Shown piece after piece: positions 1 through 5,078 of a stretch of 5,078 nt of DNA (the stretch's first letter is position 1; every line of letters starts with the position of its first letter). The translations under genes and the position numbers were made by a program. The notes under the pieces were generated by a model. The model did not search any database. It was not told the DNA's origin and was given only the letters and a program-made list of their open reading frames with translations. Source of the DNA: Oxalobacteraceae bacterium UBA5157 (lineage in GTDB: Bacteria > Pseudomonadota > Gammaproteobacteria > Burkholderiales > Burkholderiaceae_D). Location: contig DHXL01000239.1 in NCBI GenBank assembly GCA_002415335.1, forward strand, positions 1 through 5,078, written 5' to 3'.

Positions 1-610
1 CGACATAACCGCCGTCGGCTGCGTTGATCACGCCCTGGTTGACGACGGCGCCATTGCCGGTACCGGAAAATTTGTAGCTGCCGGTCATGAAATCGCCGTC
101 AGCGATGTTCAGGGTGGACGCCACCAGCGCGCCGACATTGACCGATGCGCCGCGGCCGAACAGGATGCCATTGGGGTTGACCAGGAATACCTTGCCGTTG
201 GCATTGAGGCTGCCCAGGATGCTCGAAGGATCGGGGCCGATCACTCGGTTAAGCGCGATCGAACTGCTATTCGGCTGCACGAAGCGGACGGTTTCTCCGG
301 TGCCGACGTTGAAGCTGCCCCAATTGATCGCCACGTTCGAGGATGACTGGTTAATCGTCGTACTGCCTGGCGCGCCGCTGATGGTGGCGCTGCCTGCGGT
401 TACCATACCGCCGGTGGGCTGTGCATTGACGGTTGCGCCGAAAGTCATGATCACGGAAACGGCCAGCGCCTTCAGCGCGAAACGTGCCCCGCTTTCAGTC
501 GTGGCGCCTATGCACGACGAGGTTCTTTTTCCTGCGCTCCTGGCATGCTCCGACACTGCGGCAAACGTGCCGGTCTTGTCGTTCCAGATTGATCGATAGA
601 TGCGGTTCAT
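1..610 (-). CDS. Two-partner secretion exoprotein (TpsA, filamentous haemagglutinin type), N-terminal part only
   Basis: Read on the minus strand from ATG at 610, the frame stays open for 203 codons and leaves the window at base 1, so the C-terminal part is missing. Residues 1 to about 28 (MNRIYRSIWNDKTGTFAAVS onward) are a typical extended signal peptide region (ESPR), as found on very large secreted or autotransported proteins. A hydrophobic stretch at about 45-60 follows, with a likely signal peptidase site after VNA (63/64). From about 66 the TPS secretion domain begins: INWGSFNVG at 95-103, LNRV at 120-123, DPSSILGSL at 127-135 and the hallmark NPNGILFG at 145-152. In this family the TPS domain is the part recognised by the partner transporter and nucleates a beta-helix at the cell surface. 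The partner gene lies 73 bases upstream on the same strand. AGGGA (620-624) is a suitable ribosome binding site. Family and secretion route are secure; adhesin, haemolysin or CDI toxin cannot be told apart here. Confidence 0.93.
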   Translation of the reverse strand, partial: MNRIYRSIWNDKTGTFAAVSEHARSAGKRTSSCIGATTESGARFALKALAVSVIMTFGATVNAQPTGGMVTAGSATISGAPGSTTINQSSSNVAINWGSFNVGTGETVRFVQPNSSSIALNRVIGPDPSSILGSLNANGKVFLVNPNGILFGRGASVNVGALVASTLNIADGDFMTGSYKFSGTGNGAVVNQGVINAADGGYV

Positions 611-683
611 GATGTTCTTTCCCTATTCTTTAAATTGCGTATTCGGCTCGCGTTCTTACCTGTTCCCACCCCGCGCGTCGTAC
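611..683 (-). other. Spacer between tpsB and tpsA
   Basis: This 73-base gap separates the transporter stop codon from the exoprotein start on the same strand. I see no hairpin followed by a T run, so read-through from tpsB into tpsA is likely. The part next to tpsA is A-rich on the coding strand and carries the AGGGAAAG ribosome binding site (617-624). A second internal promoter for tpsA cannot be excluded from the sequence. Confidence 0.6.
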
Positions 684-2351
684 TCAAAAGTATTTCACTA
701 CCTGTACCCAGAGCCGCCCGTTCTTGTCCGGTGCCGAGGTCGCCACTGCATTCCCTAACTTGTGGGCGTAGTACGCCTTCACCGAAAAGTCGTTGTTGTC
801 GACCCAGGTGAAACCGACCCCGGCGCCGCTCAGGGTCCGGCTATTCGATCCAGCCGTCCACGGGTCCTTGTCGACGGTAACGGTGCCGGTATCGACGAAT
901 CCGATCAGATGCATCTGTCCCGCCTGCCGCTCGGAAAACTTCGGCAACAGCAGCCTGGCTTCCAGGCTCAGCACATAGCCTTGATCGGCAAAGGCTTCGC
1001 CTTCCGGATAGGCGCGCACCGCGTACATGCCGCCCAGTTCCATCTTCTCCGAAACGTCCAGGTTCTTCGAGGCCAGTTGGCCGTTGACTCCGGCGTAAAG
1101 CGAGACGGAATCGGTTACGTTCTGAAGCCGCATCGCACTGAATGCGAGCTTGTTGTAATGACCGTTGGATTGCGCCGTCGCGTCGTCGAATGCGCGCGCC
1201 GAGGGCGTTTGTATATCGAGCAAGCCGGCGGACCAGGTAAGCGAATAGGCGCTCGCTCCGCCGCGGCCCAGACTGTCGCGCTGATCGCCGGACAGGCTCG
1301 CCATCAACACATGGGCCTTCTTGTCGGTGACCGACGCAGTCGAATCGACTTTATCCTGGAAGGTTCGCTCATCGTAGCCAAGCTGCGCATACAGGTTGTT
1401 GTCGCGCGACCGGATCAGCGGATAGCTGCCATAGATGCTTGCGATGTCCGCCGTGCCATTCGCATGTAACGATTCGAATTCCTTGCCGAGCTTATATCTC
1501 AGCTTGCTGTATGCGACCCCGACGGTCGCCTTGCCGACTGGCATCTGGTACGACAGGCGGGCATAGTTCAAGCCTTCGCCCGAGGTCATCACGCGCAGGC
1601 TGGCAACGTCACCGAGGCCGAGCGGATTGTTGAGGTTCACCGTCGCGCCCAGCCGGTATTCCCCGGTGTAGCGGTTGCCTGCATTGTCGGCATCGACCTC
1701 GCCCGACACGCGTGCACCCGGTGTGACGTCGACGATCAGGTCGGAGGTTCCGGCCGTCGCACCTGGAACCAGGGTCGACTTGACATTCGCACCGGGAAGA
1801 TCAGCGACCCGCAGGAGACCGTTCTCGAGCGGAGCGCGGGTCACCACGTCGCCGCTTTGTATGCCGGCAAGGCGACTGTTGATTACGCGATCCGGCAAGT
1901 TCGCCTGGTTGTGCACGGTGACCTTGCCGTATTGGCCCTCGATCACGGCGATGGTTACCACGCCATCCTTGATGTCCTGCGCAGGCAGGTAAGCCTGCGC
2001 CACGAAATAGCCGTTCCGATGATATTCATCGGAAATTTTCAGGGCCATGGCGCGCAGGTTGTACAGCGTCTGCTCGTTCCCCGGCTGGAAGTCGGCGAAT
2101 GCGACCAGCTCCGCTTCGGAATAGGCGTGCGCGCCGATGACATGCAGGCTTTTGACCATAATCTTCACATCGTCGGCGCCGGGCCGGGCCGGCGCGTTGC
2201 TCGGCTCGATACGGATCTCGGGTGCCGGCTTGCTCAGGCTCGGCGGCGGCGGAATCTGCTTGAGCTGGCTGCCTGCGGTAGGCGTTTGCGCGGCTACGAT
2301 GCTTTGAGTGAGTGCCAGTAGCGCGAACGGCAATAATTTATTGTGTAGCAT
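684..2351 (-). CDS. Two-partner secretion outer-membrane transporter (TpsB, FhaC/ShlB family)
   Basis: A 555-residue protein, the usual length for the family. It is an Omp85-superfamily barrel that secretes its TpsA partner across the outer membrane. The signal peptide is MLHNKLLPFALLALTQSIVA with likely cleavage after A21, followed by a proline-rich linker (about 33-57). A first POTRA domain spans about 62-140; its end is recognisable as GYFVAQAYLPAQDI then VVTIAVIEGQYGKV. A second POTRA spans about 144-210 with DLPGANV at 184-190. The barrel (ShlB-type) runs from about 215 to the end. VRAYPEGEA at 445-453 corresponds to the conserved L6-loop VRGY/F motif that reaches into the barrel, and the protein ends in phenylalanine (VVKYF), as outer-membrane barrels do. 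The frame is open upstream to 2810, but the ATG at 2351 is chosen because it starts the signal peptide and has AAGGGA (2361-2366) nine bases before it; the extension would overlap the divergent CAP gene. It is the first gene of a B-then-A operon, as in shlBA. Confidence 0.95.
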   Translation of the reverse strand: MLHNKLLPFALLALTQSIVAAQTPTAGSQLKQIPPPPSLSKPAPEIRIEPSNAPARPGADDVKIMVKSLHVIGAHAYSEAELVAFADFQPGNEQTLYNLRAMALKISDEYHRNGYFVAQAYLPAQDIKDGVVTIAVIEGQYGKVTVHNQANLPDRVINSRLAGIQSGDVVTRAPLENGLLRVADLPGANVKSTLVPGATAGTSDLIVDVTPGARVSGEVDADNAGNRYTGEYRLGATVNLNNPLGLGDVASLRVMTSGEGLNYARLSYQMPVGKATVGVAYSKLRYKLGKEFESLHANGTADIASIYGSYPLIRSRDNNLYAQLGYDERTFQDKVDSTASVTDKKAHVLMASLSGDQRDSLGRGGASAYSLTWSAGLLDIQTPSARAFDDATAQSNGHYNKLAFSAMRLQNVTDSVSLYAGVNGQLASKNLDVSEKMELGGMYAVRAYPEGEAFADQGYVLSLEARLLLPKFSERQAGQMHLIGFVDTGTVTVDKDPWTAGSNSRTLSGAGVGFTWVDNNDFSVKAYYAHKLGNAVATSAPDKNGRLWVQVVKYF

Positions 2352-2598
2352 GATCCCCTGTCCCTTCGACGTAATTAACGATAAAAATGTTTGCTTGAGG
2401 GGAACTTTGCGCCTGCGCATTGCGGAAGTCCGTGCGATACCGAACGGAGCGAAGGATTTACCGCGGGCCGGGTAGATTTGTTGGTTTTTTGCAGCACGTC
2501 GGCGAGCGGAGGGCACGGTCGAATACTGGTCTATGATGAAGCGATTGCCTGGCAGCAGGCCTACACGAGCCCAACACCATGACCGAGCGCGACAATTG
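2352..2598. promoter_or_regulatory. Divergent intergenic region between tpsB and the CAP gene
   Basis: This 247-base gap must hold the promoters of both the TPS operon (leftward) and the CAP gene (rightward), since the two start codons face away from each other. The stretch nearest tpsB (about 2369-2400) is clearly A/T-richer than its surroundings and contains on the minus strand TTTTTATCGTTAATTA, a plausible -10 zone, but no good -35 box pairs with it. On the plus strand TATGAT (2532-2537) is the best -10 candidate for the CAP gene. A T run (2485-2490) lies in the middle without an adjoining hairpin. No convincing operator palindrome was seen. The region function is inferred from gene orientation; the exact promoters are guesses. 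Confidence 0.5.
2532..2537 (+). promoter_or_regulatory. Possible -10 element of the CAP gene
   Basis: TATGAT matches the sigma-70 consensus TATAAT at five of six positions and lies 61 bases before the chosen start codon, which would give a leader of roughly 55 bases. No recognisable -35 hexamer sits 16-18 bases upstream (the sequence there is G-rich), so this is a weak candidate. Confidence 0.25.
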
Positions 2599-3435
2599 AT
2601 GAAGATAATTCTCGCTATCGCGTTCTGCGCGCTATTGGCTGTCGGTGGGCTGGTGCAGGCGCAGAGCGGCGACGTGCTGCGCATCGTGAACCACTTGCGC
2701 GCTCCGGACGGTGCCTGCGCAGCGACCGCACCGCCGTTCGTGCAAAGTGACGCGCTCGACGCCGCAGCCGCCCGATTGTCGCGCGGCGCATCGCTCGCCG
2801 CTGCGCTCAAGTCCGCAGGTTACCGCGTCACCGAGGCGAACGTCATCGTAGTCTCGGGGAACGGGCTGCACGCCGAACTTGAGTCACTGCTCAGTAGCCG
2901 GTATTGCGCTCAGATCGGCGCGCCGAAGCTCTCTGAAGTCGGCGTTTACGATAGCGGCAACCAGATCTGGATGGTGCTCGCCACGCCGTTTTCGCCGAAG
3001 GTAGGGCTGACGCCGCGGCAGGTCGAACAACGGACGCTGGCGCTCGTCAACGAAGCGCGCGCCGAACCGCGCCGCTGTGGCGACAAAGCGTTCGGCGCGG
3101 CGCGACCCGTCAGGTGGAACGAGACATTGGAGAAGGCTGCGGCTCGCCATGCCGCCGATATGGCCGCGAATGACTACTTCAGCCATACCGGTCGCGATGG
3201 CGCGACGCCCGCGCAGCGCGTCGCGCGCGCGGGATACCGCTATCGAATGACGGGCGAGAATATCGCGTCCGGCCAGGTCTCACCGGAAGCAGCGATCGCC
3301 GGCTGGATCAAGAGCCCCGGACATTGTGCGAATCTGATGAACGGCGCGTATACCGAGATGGGGGTCTCATTCTCGGTCAACGCCGCGAGCACGATGGGCG
3401 TCTACTGGGTCCAGCTGTTCGGCACGCCAAGGTAA
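2599..3435 (+). CDS. Secreted CAP (SCP/PR1-like) domain protein with a degenerate N-terminal CAP-like repeat
   Basis: A 278-residue exported protein. The signal peptide (residues 1-21, MKIILAIAFCALLAVGG then LVQA, cleavage before Q22) fixes the start at ATG 2599; in-frame ATGs at 2533 and 2536 would only add 22 polar residues in front of it. C10 is not a lipobox cysteine because F precedes it. The C-terminal CAP domain spans about 147-277: NEARAEPRRCG, RPVRWN, AARHAADMA (182-190), DYFSHTG (192-198), GENIASG (219-225), SPGHCANLM (239-247) and VYWVQLFGTP near the end. H196, E220 and H242 match the usual CAP cavity residues. The first half (about 27-131) repeats the same plan without these residues and is probably a decayed copy. 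Each half has a cysteine pair in register (C40/C103 and C160/C243). The biochemical role of bacterial CAP proteins is poorly defined, and none is assigned here. The ribosome binding site is weak. It is divergent from tpsB and convergent with the ABC genes. Confidence 0.9.
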   Translation: MKIILAIAFCALLAVGGLVQAQSGDVLRIVNHLRAPDGACAATAPPFVQSDALDAAAARLSRGASLAAALKSAGYRVTEANVIVVSGNGLHAELESLLSSRYCAQIGAPKLSEVGVYDSGNQIWMVLATPFSPKVGLTPRQVEQRTLALVNEARAEPRRCGDKAFGAARPVRWNETLEKAAARHAADMAANDYFSHTGRDGATPAQRVARAGYRYRMTGENIASGQVSPEAAIAGWIKSPGHCANLMNGAYTEMGVSFSVNAASTMGVYWVQLFGTPR

Positions 3436-3548
3436 TCGCATCGAATGCGTGCGGGGACGAACTCAATCGCAACCCGATTGGAGCCAGGATCGTGTCCGAA
3501 TTGCGGTCGAATTGCACAGCAAATTCGGCGCGACGCTTTATCCGGCGC
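3436..3548. other. Convergent intergenic region with inverted repeats
   Basis: This 113-base gap separates the ends of the CAP gene (plus) and the ABC ATPase gene (minus). It contains three small inverted repeats: CGCAT/ATGCG (3437-3449), CAATCG/CGATTG (3464-3480) and the longer CCGAATTGC/GCAAATTCGG (3496-3528). None is followed by a clear T run on either strand. A shared termination zone is the natural reading of the orientation, but the sequence does not prove it. No small gene was recognised here. Confidence 0.5.
3496..3528. terminator. Possible bidirectional terminator hairpin
   Basis: CCGAATTGC (3496-3504) pairs with GCAAATTCGG (3519-3528) to give a nine-base-pair stem with one bulged A and a 14-base loop. 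It lies about 60 bases after the CAP stop codon and about 20 bases beyond the ATPase stop codon. The stem is only moderately G/C-rich and lacks a T run on both sides, so it is not a standard intrinsic terminator. Confidence 0.3.
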
Positions 3549-4295
3549 TTAAGCCGTGACGCCCAACTCGCGCAGGATCTCTTCCTTCATTTCCTGAAAC
3601 TCGGGCCGCGACAGTTTGCGCGGATGCGCGAACGGCACCTCGAAGCTGGCCTGGATGCGCGTCGGGCGCGGCGACAGCACCAGGATGCGGTCGGCCATGT
3701 AGAGCGCCTCTTCCACGTCATGCGTGATCAGCAGCACGGTGTGGCGCTCCTCGGACAGGATGCGCAGCAGTTCGGTGCGCATGCGCAGGTTCATCAGCGC
3801 ATCAAGTGCGGAGAACGGCTCGTCCATGTACAGGATCTCGGGCTTGACGACGAAGGCGCGCGCCAGTTCCACGCGCTTGAGCATTCCGCCTGACAGTTCG
3901 TGTGGATAGCTGTTCTCGAACCCCTTCAGGCCGACCATCTCTGCATAATGGTCTGCCAGGGCCGCCTTGTCCCCATGGCCATCGCCGTTCAGGCCGAACA
4001 TCAGGTTCTGCTGCACGGTTAGCCACGGGAACACGGAGCCGTGCTGCGAAATCACGATGCCTTTCGAGCTCGGACCCGTGCGCACCACATCGTCGATGCG
4101 CACGGCGCCTGCATCCGGACGTTCGAAGCCGGAGATGATCTTCATCAGCGTCGACTTGCCGCAACCGGACGGCCCGACGATGGCCACGAACTCGCCGTCG
4201 GCCACCGACAAACTCACGCCATCCACGACCGGCAATAGCGACTTGCCGGACTTGAAACTCTTCCTGATTTCGTTGACGACGATCTTAGCGTCCAT
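3549..4295 (-). CDS. ABC importer ATPase, NitT/TauT (nitrate/sulfonate/taurine) family
   Basis: A 248-residue cytoplasmic nucleotide-binding subunit, full length for the SsuB/TauB/NrtD group. It powers uptake by the permease encoded just upstream. All motifs are present: Walker A GPSGCGKST (41-49), Q-loop Q84 in ISQHGSVFPWLTV, signature LSGGM (134-138), Walker B ILYMDEP (154-160) with catalytic E159, D-loop SALD (162-165) and H-loop H192 in LLITHDVEEAL. The FPWLTV block and the C-terminal LVLSPRP are characteristic of this transporter class. The residue after LSGGM is L where family members usually have Q (LSGGMQQR); this is a mild variant. The start at 4295 has a strong ribosome binding site, AAGGTGG (4300-4306), lying inside the end of the permease gene. 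The two genes overlap by 11 bases, which suggests translational coupling. The substrate cannot be told from the ATPase. Confidence 0.94.
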   Translation of the reverse strand: MDAKIVVNEIRKSFKSGKSLLPVVDGVSLSVADGEFVAIVGPSGCGKSTLMKIISGFERPDAGAVRIDDVVRTGPSSKGIVISQHGSVFPWLTVQQNLMFGLNGDGHGDKAALADHYAEMVGLKGFENSYPHELSGGMLKRVELARAFVVKPEILYMDEPFSALDALMNLRMRTELLRILSEERHTVLLITHDVEEALYMADRILVLSPRPTRIQASFEVPFAHPRKLSRPEFQEMKEEILRELGVTA

Positions 4296-5043
4296 AGCGC
4301 CACCTTACCGATTTGAGGCCTTCCAGTTTACGCATTACGCCATCGAGAATGAGGCCGATGACACCGATGATGATCATGCCGGCGATGACCAGGTCGTAGC
4401 GGTTGCCGGCGTTGCGCGAGTCCATGATCATGTAGCCGAGGCCGGAGTGCAGCGCGATCATCTCGGCCGCCACCACCACCAGCCACGCCACGCCGAGCGC
4501 GATGCGCATGCCGATGATGATCTCGGGCAGCACCGCGGGAATGATCACCTGGCGAAACAGCGTGGCGCGCGAGACGCCGAAGTTCTCGGCCGCGCGCAGG
4601 TAGCGCGGCTCGATCGTATGCACGCCGGCGGCGGTCTGCACGATCATCGGGAACACGGCGGCGATGAAGATCAGGAAGATCGGCGACACATCGCCCACCC
4701 CGAACCACAGGATCGCCAGCGGTATCCACGCGATCGGCGAGATCGGGCGCAGGATCTGGAAGATCGGATTGAGCGTGATGTAGGCGGCGTCGACGCGGCC
4801 CATCCACAAGCCCATCGGAATGGCGACCATGGCCGCCAGCAGGAAACCCGTGCCGACCCGGAACAGCGAAGCGCCGATGTGCTCCCACAACGTGCCGTCG
4901 GCGGCCAGTTCCAGCGTGCCCGTCACCACCTGCAGCGGCGTGGGGAAGATCACGCTTTCGGTTTGCACCACCACCAGCCACCACAGGCCGATCAGCGCCG
5001 CCAGCACCGCCAGCGGCGGGAGAATCGTTTTCAGTTTTTCCAT
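4285..5043 (-). CDS. ABC importer permease, NitT/TauT family (SsuC/TauC/NrtB-like)
   Basis: A 252-residue inner-membrane permease of the BPD-transport family, normal in length. Hydrophobic segments lie at about 9-27, 58-80, 103-133, 183-199 and 218-236. The cytoplasmic EAA loop that docks with the ATPase is seen as RAAENFGVSRATLFRQVIIP (150-169) followed by a conserved G and R at 178 and 180. The block LGVAWLVVVAAEM (183-195), then GLGYMI and a late IGLILD (229-234), is typical of nitrate/sulfonate/taurine-type permeases. The ATG at 5043 is preferred over an in-frame GTG at 5049 because AGGTG (5047-5051) is correctly spaced for the ATG and would overlap the GTG. The ATPase gene follows with an 11-base overlap. 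A periplasmic binding protein gene is expected nearby but is not in the window, so sulfonate, taurine, nitrate or a related small anion all remain possible. Confidence 0.94.
   Translation of the reverse strand: MEKLKTILPPLAVLAALIGLWWLVVVQTESVIFPTPLQVVTGTLELAADGTLWEHIGASLFRVGTGFLLAAMVAIPMGLWMGRVDAAYITLNPIFQILRPISPIAWIPLAILWFGVGDVSPIFLIFIAAVFPMIVQTAAGVHTIEPRYLRAAENFGVSRATLFRQVIIPAVLPEIIIGMRIALGVAWLVVVAAEMIALHSGLGYMIMDSRNAGNRYDLVIAGMIIIGVIGLILDGVMRKLEGLKSVRWRYGR
4300..4306 (-). promoter_or_regulatory. Ribosome binding site of the ATPase inside the permease gene
   Basis: AAGGTGG on the minus strand ends four bases before the ATPase ATG and is a near-ideal anti-16S match. It falls in the last codons of the permease gene, so ribosomes finishing the permease would end next to it, consistent with coupled translation of the two transporter subunits. 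Confidence 0.7.
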
Positions 5044-5046
5044 AAG

Positions 5047-5051
5047 CACCT
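5047..5051 (-). promoter_or_regulatory. Ribosome binding site deciding the permease start
   Basis: On the minus strand AGGTG lies three bases before ATG at 5043 (five bases counted from the AGG core). It contains the competing GTG codon, so it supports the ATG as start and argues against the GTG. Confidence 0.6.
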
Positions 5052-5059
5052 AATCAGAG

Positions 5060-5078
5060 GGGGTCAGAGTAATTTTCG
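5060..5078. repeat. Possible end of a short dispersed repeat (GGGGTCAGAGTAATTTT type)
   Basis: GGGGTCAGAGTAATTTTCG at the window edge (minus strand: ACTCTGACCCC preceded by A/T) resembles a short string I recall as recurring between genes in many beta- and gammaproteobacteria, often near REP-associated IS200-like (Y1) transposases. TCAGAG also occurs a second time at 5054-5059. Only one edge is visible, no transposase can be seen, and the match is from memory, not from a search. Confidence 0.3.

Noticed and set aside
87..599. Plus-strand open frame of 170 codons opposite the TpsA N-terminus
   Set aside because: The opposite strand encodes the ESPR, signal peptide and NPNGILF TPS domain; this frame has no family features.
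762..1469. Plus-strand open frame of 235 codons inside the TpsB gene
   Set aside because: It is antisense to a gene with clear family motifs, its product is arginine-rich without recognisable domains, and it reflects high G+C codon use.
2485..2490. T run in the divergent gap as an intrinsic terminator
   Set aside because: No stable hairpin ends just before it on the plus strand, and no gene on that strand needs ending there.
2599..2661. CAP protein as a lipoprotein (cysteine at residue 10)
   Set aside because: The residue before the cysteine is phenylalanine, the cysteine lies inside the hydrophobic core, and a standard signal peptidase I site follows at residues 19-21.
2352..2810. Minus-strand open frame extending the TpsB protein by 153 residues at its N-terminus
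   Set aside because: It would put a low-complexity stretch before a clear signal peptide, overlap the first 200 bases of the CAP gene on the other strand, and ignore the ribosome binding site at 2361-2366.
3324..3893. Plus-strand open frame spanning the end of the CAP gene and part of the ATPase gene
   Set aside because: It runs out of frame through one real gene and antisense through another, and its product shows no domain.
4328..4984. Second minus-strand frame within the permease gene
   Set aside because: Its product is a histidine/arginine-rich frame-shifted shadow of the permease, with no membrane segments.
5047..5049. GTG as permease start
   Set aside because: It falls inside the best ribosome binding site, which is correctly placed for the ATG six bases downstream.

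Overview
The window looks like chromosomal DNA of a Gram-negative betaproteobacterium, most likely from the order Burkholderiales (an Oxalobacteraceae or Burkholderia-type genome). The reasons are the high G+C content with G/C-rich third codon positions, a filamentous-haemagglutinin-type exoprotein with an extended signal peptide, a CAP protein with the NEARAEPRRCG / RPVRWN block I associate with this order, and a NitT/TauT-type ABC cassette. The assignment rests on protein style, not on a search.

Left part (1-2351, minus strand): a two-partner secretion (TPS) locus. The transporter gene (tpsB/fhaC/shlB type, 684-2351) comes first. It is followed after 73 bases by the exoprotein gene (tpsA/fhaB type, start at 610), which runs out of the window at base 1, so only its ESPR, signal peptide and TPS secretion domain are visible. 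TpsA should cross the inner membrane by Sec, be recognised by the TpsB POTRA domains through its N-terminal TPS domain, and be threaded through the TpsB barrel to the surface. Its final function (adhesin, haemolysin, contact-dependent toxin) would be set by the missing C-terminal part.

Middle (2599-3435, plus strand): a secreted CAP/SCP-PR1 protein, divergent from tpsB across 247 bases. By eye it is a tandem duplication. Residues about 27-131 can be lined up with the real CAP domain (about 147-277), but the first copy has lost the FSH loop and the cavity residues while keeping one cysteine pair in register. This is the most interesting feature of the window.

Right part (3549-5043, minus strand): two overlapping genes for an ABC importer of the nitrate/sulfonate/taurine (NitT/TauT) class, permease then ATPase. 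No substrate-binding protein is in the window, so the substrate is open. Just upstream of the permease (5060-5078) is a GGGGTCAGAGTAATTTT string that resembles short dispersed repeats of proteobacterial genomes.

Intergenic stretches are short: 611-683 (operon spacer), 2352-2598 (divergent promoter region) and 3436-3548 (convergent, with inverted repeats). I see no tRNA, rRNA, CRISPR array or complete insertion sequence. The window is mostly ordinary, and I do not see a clearly new system in it.
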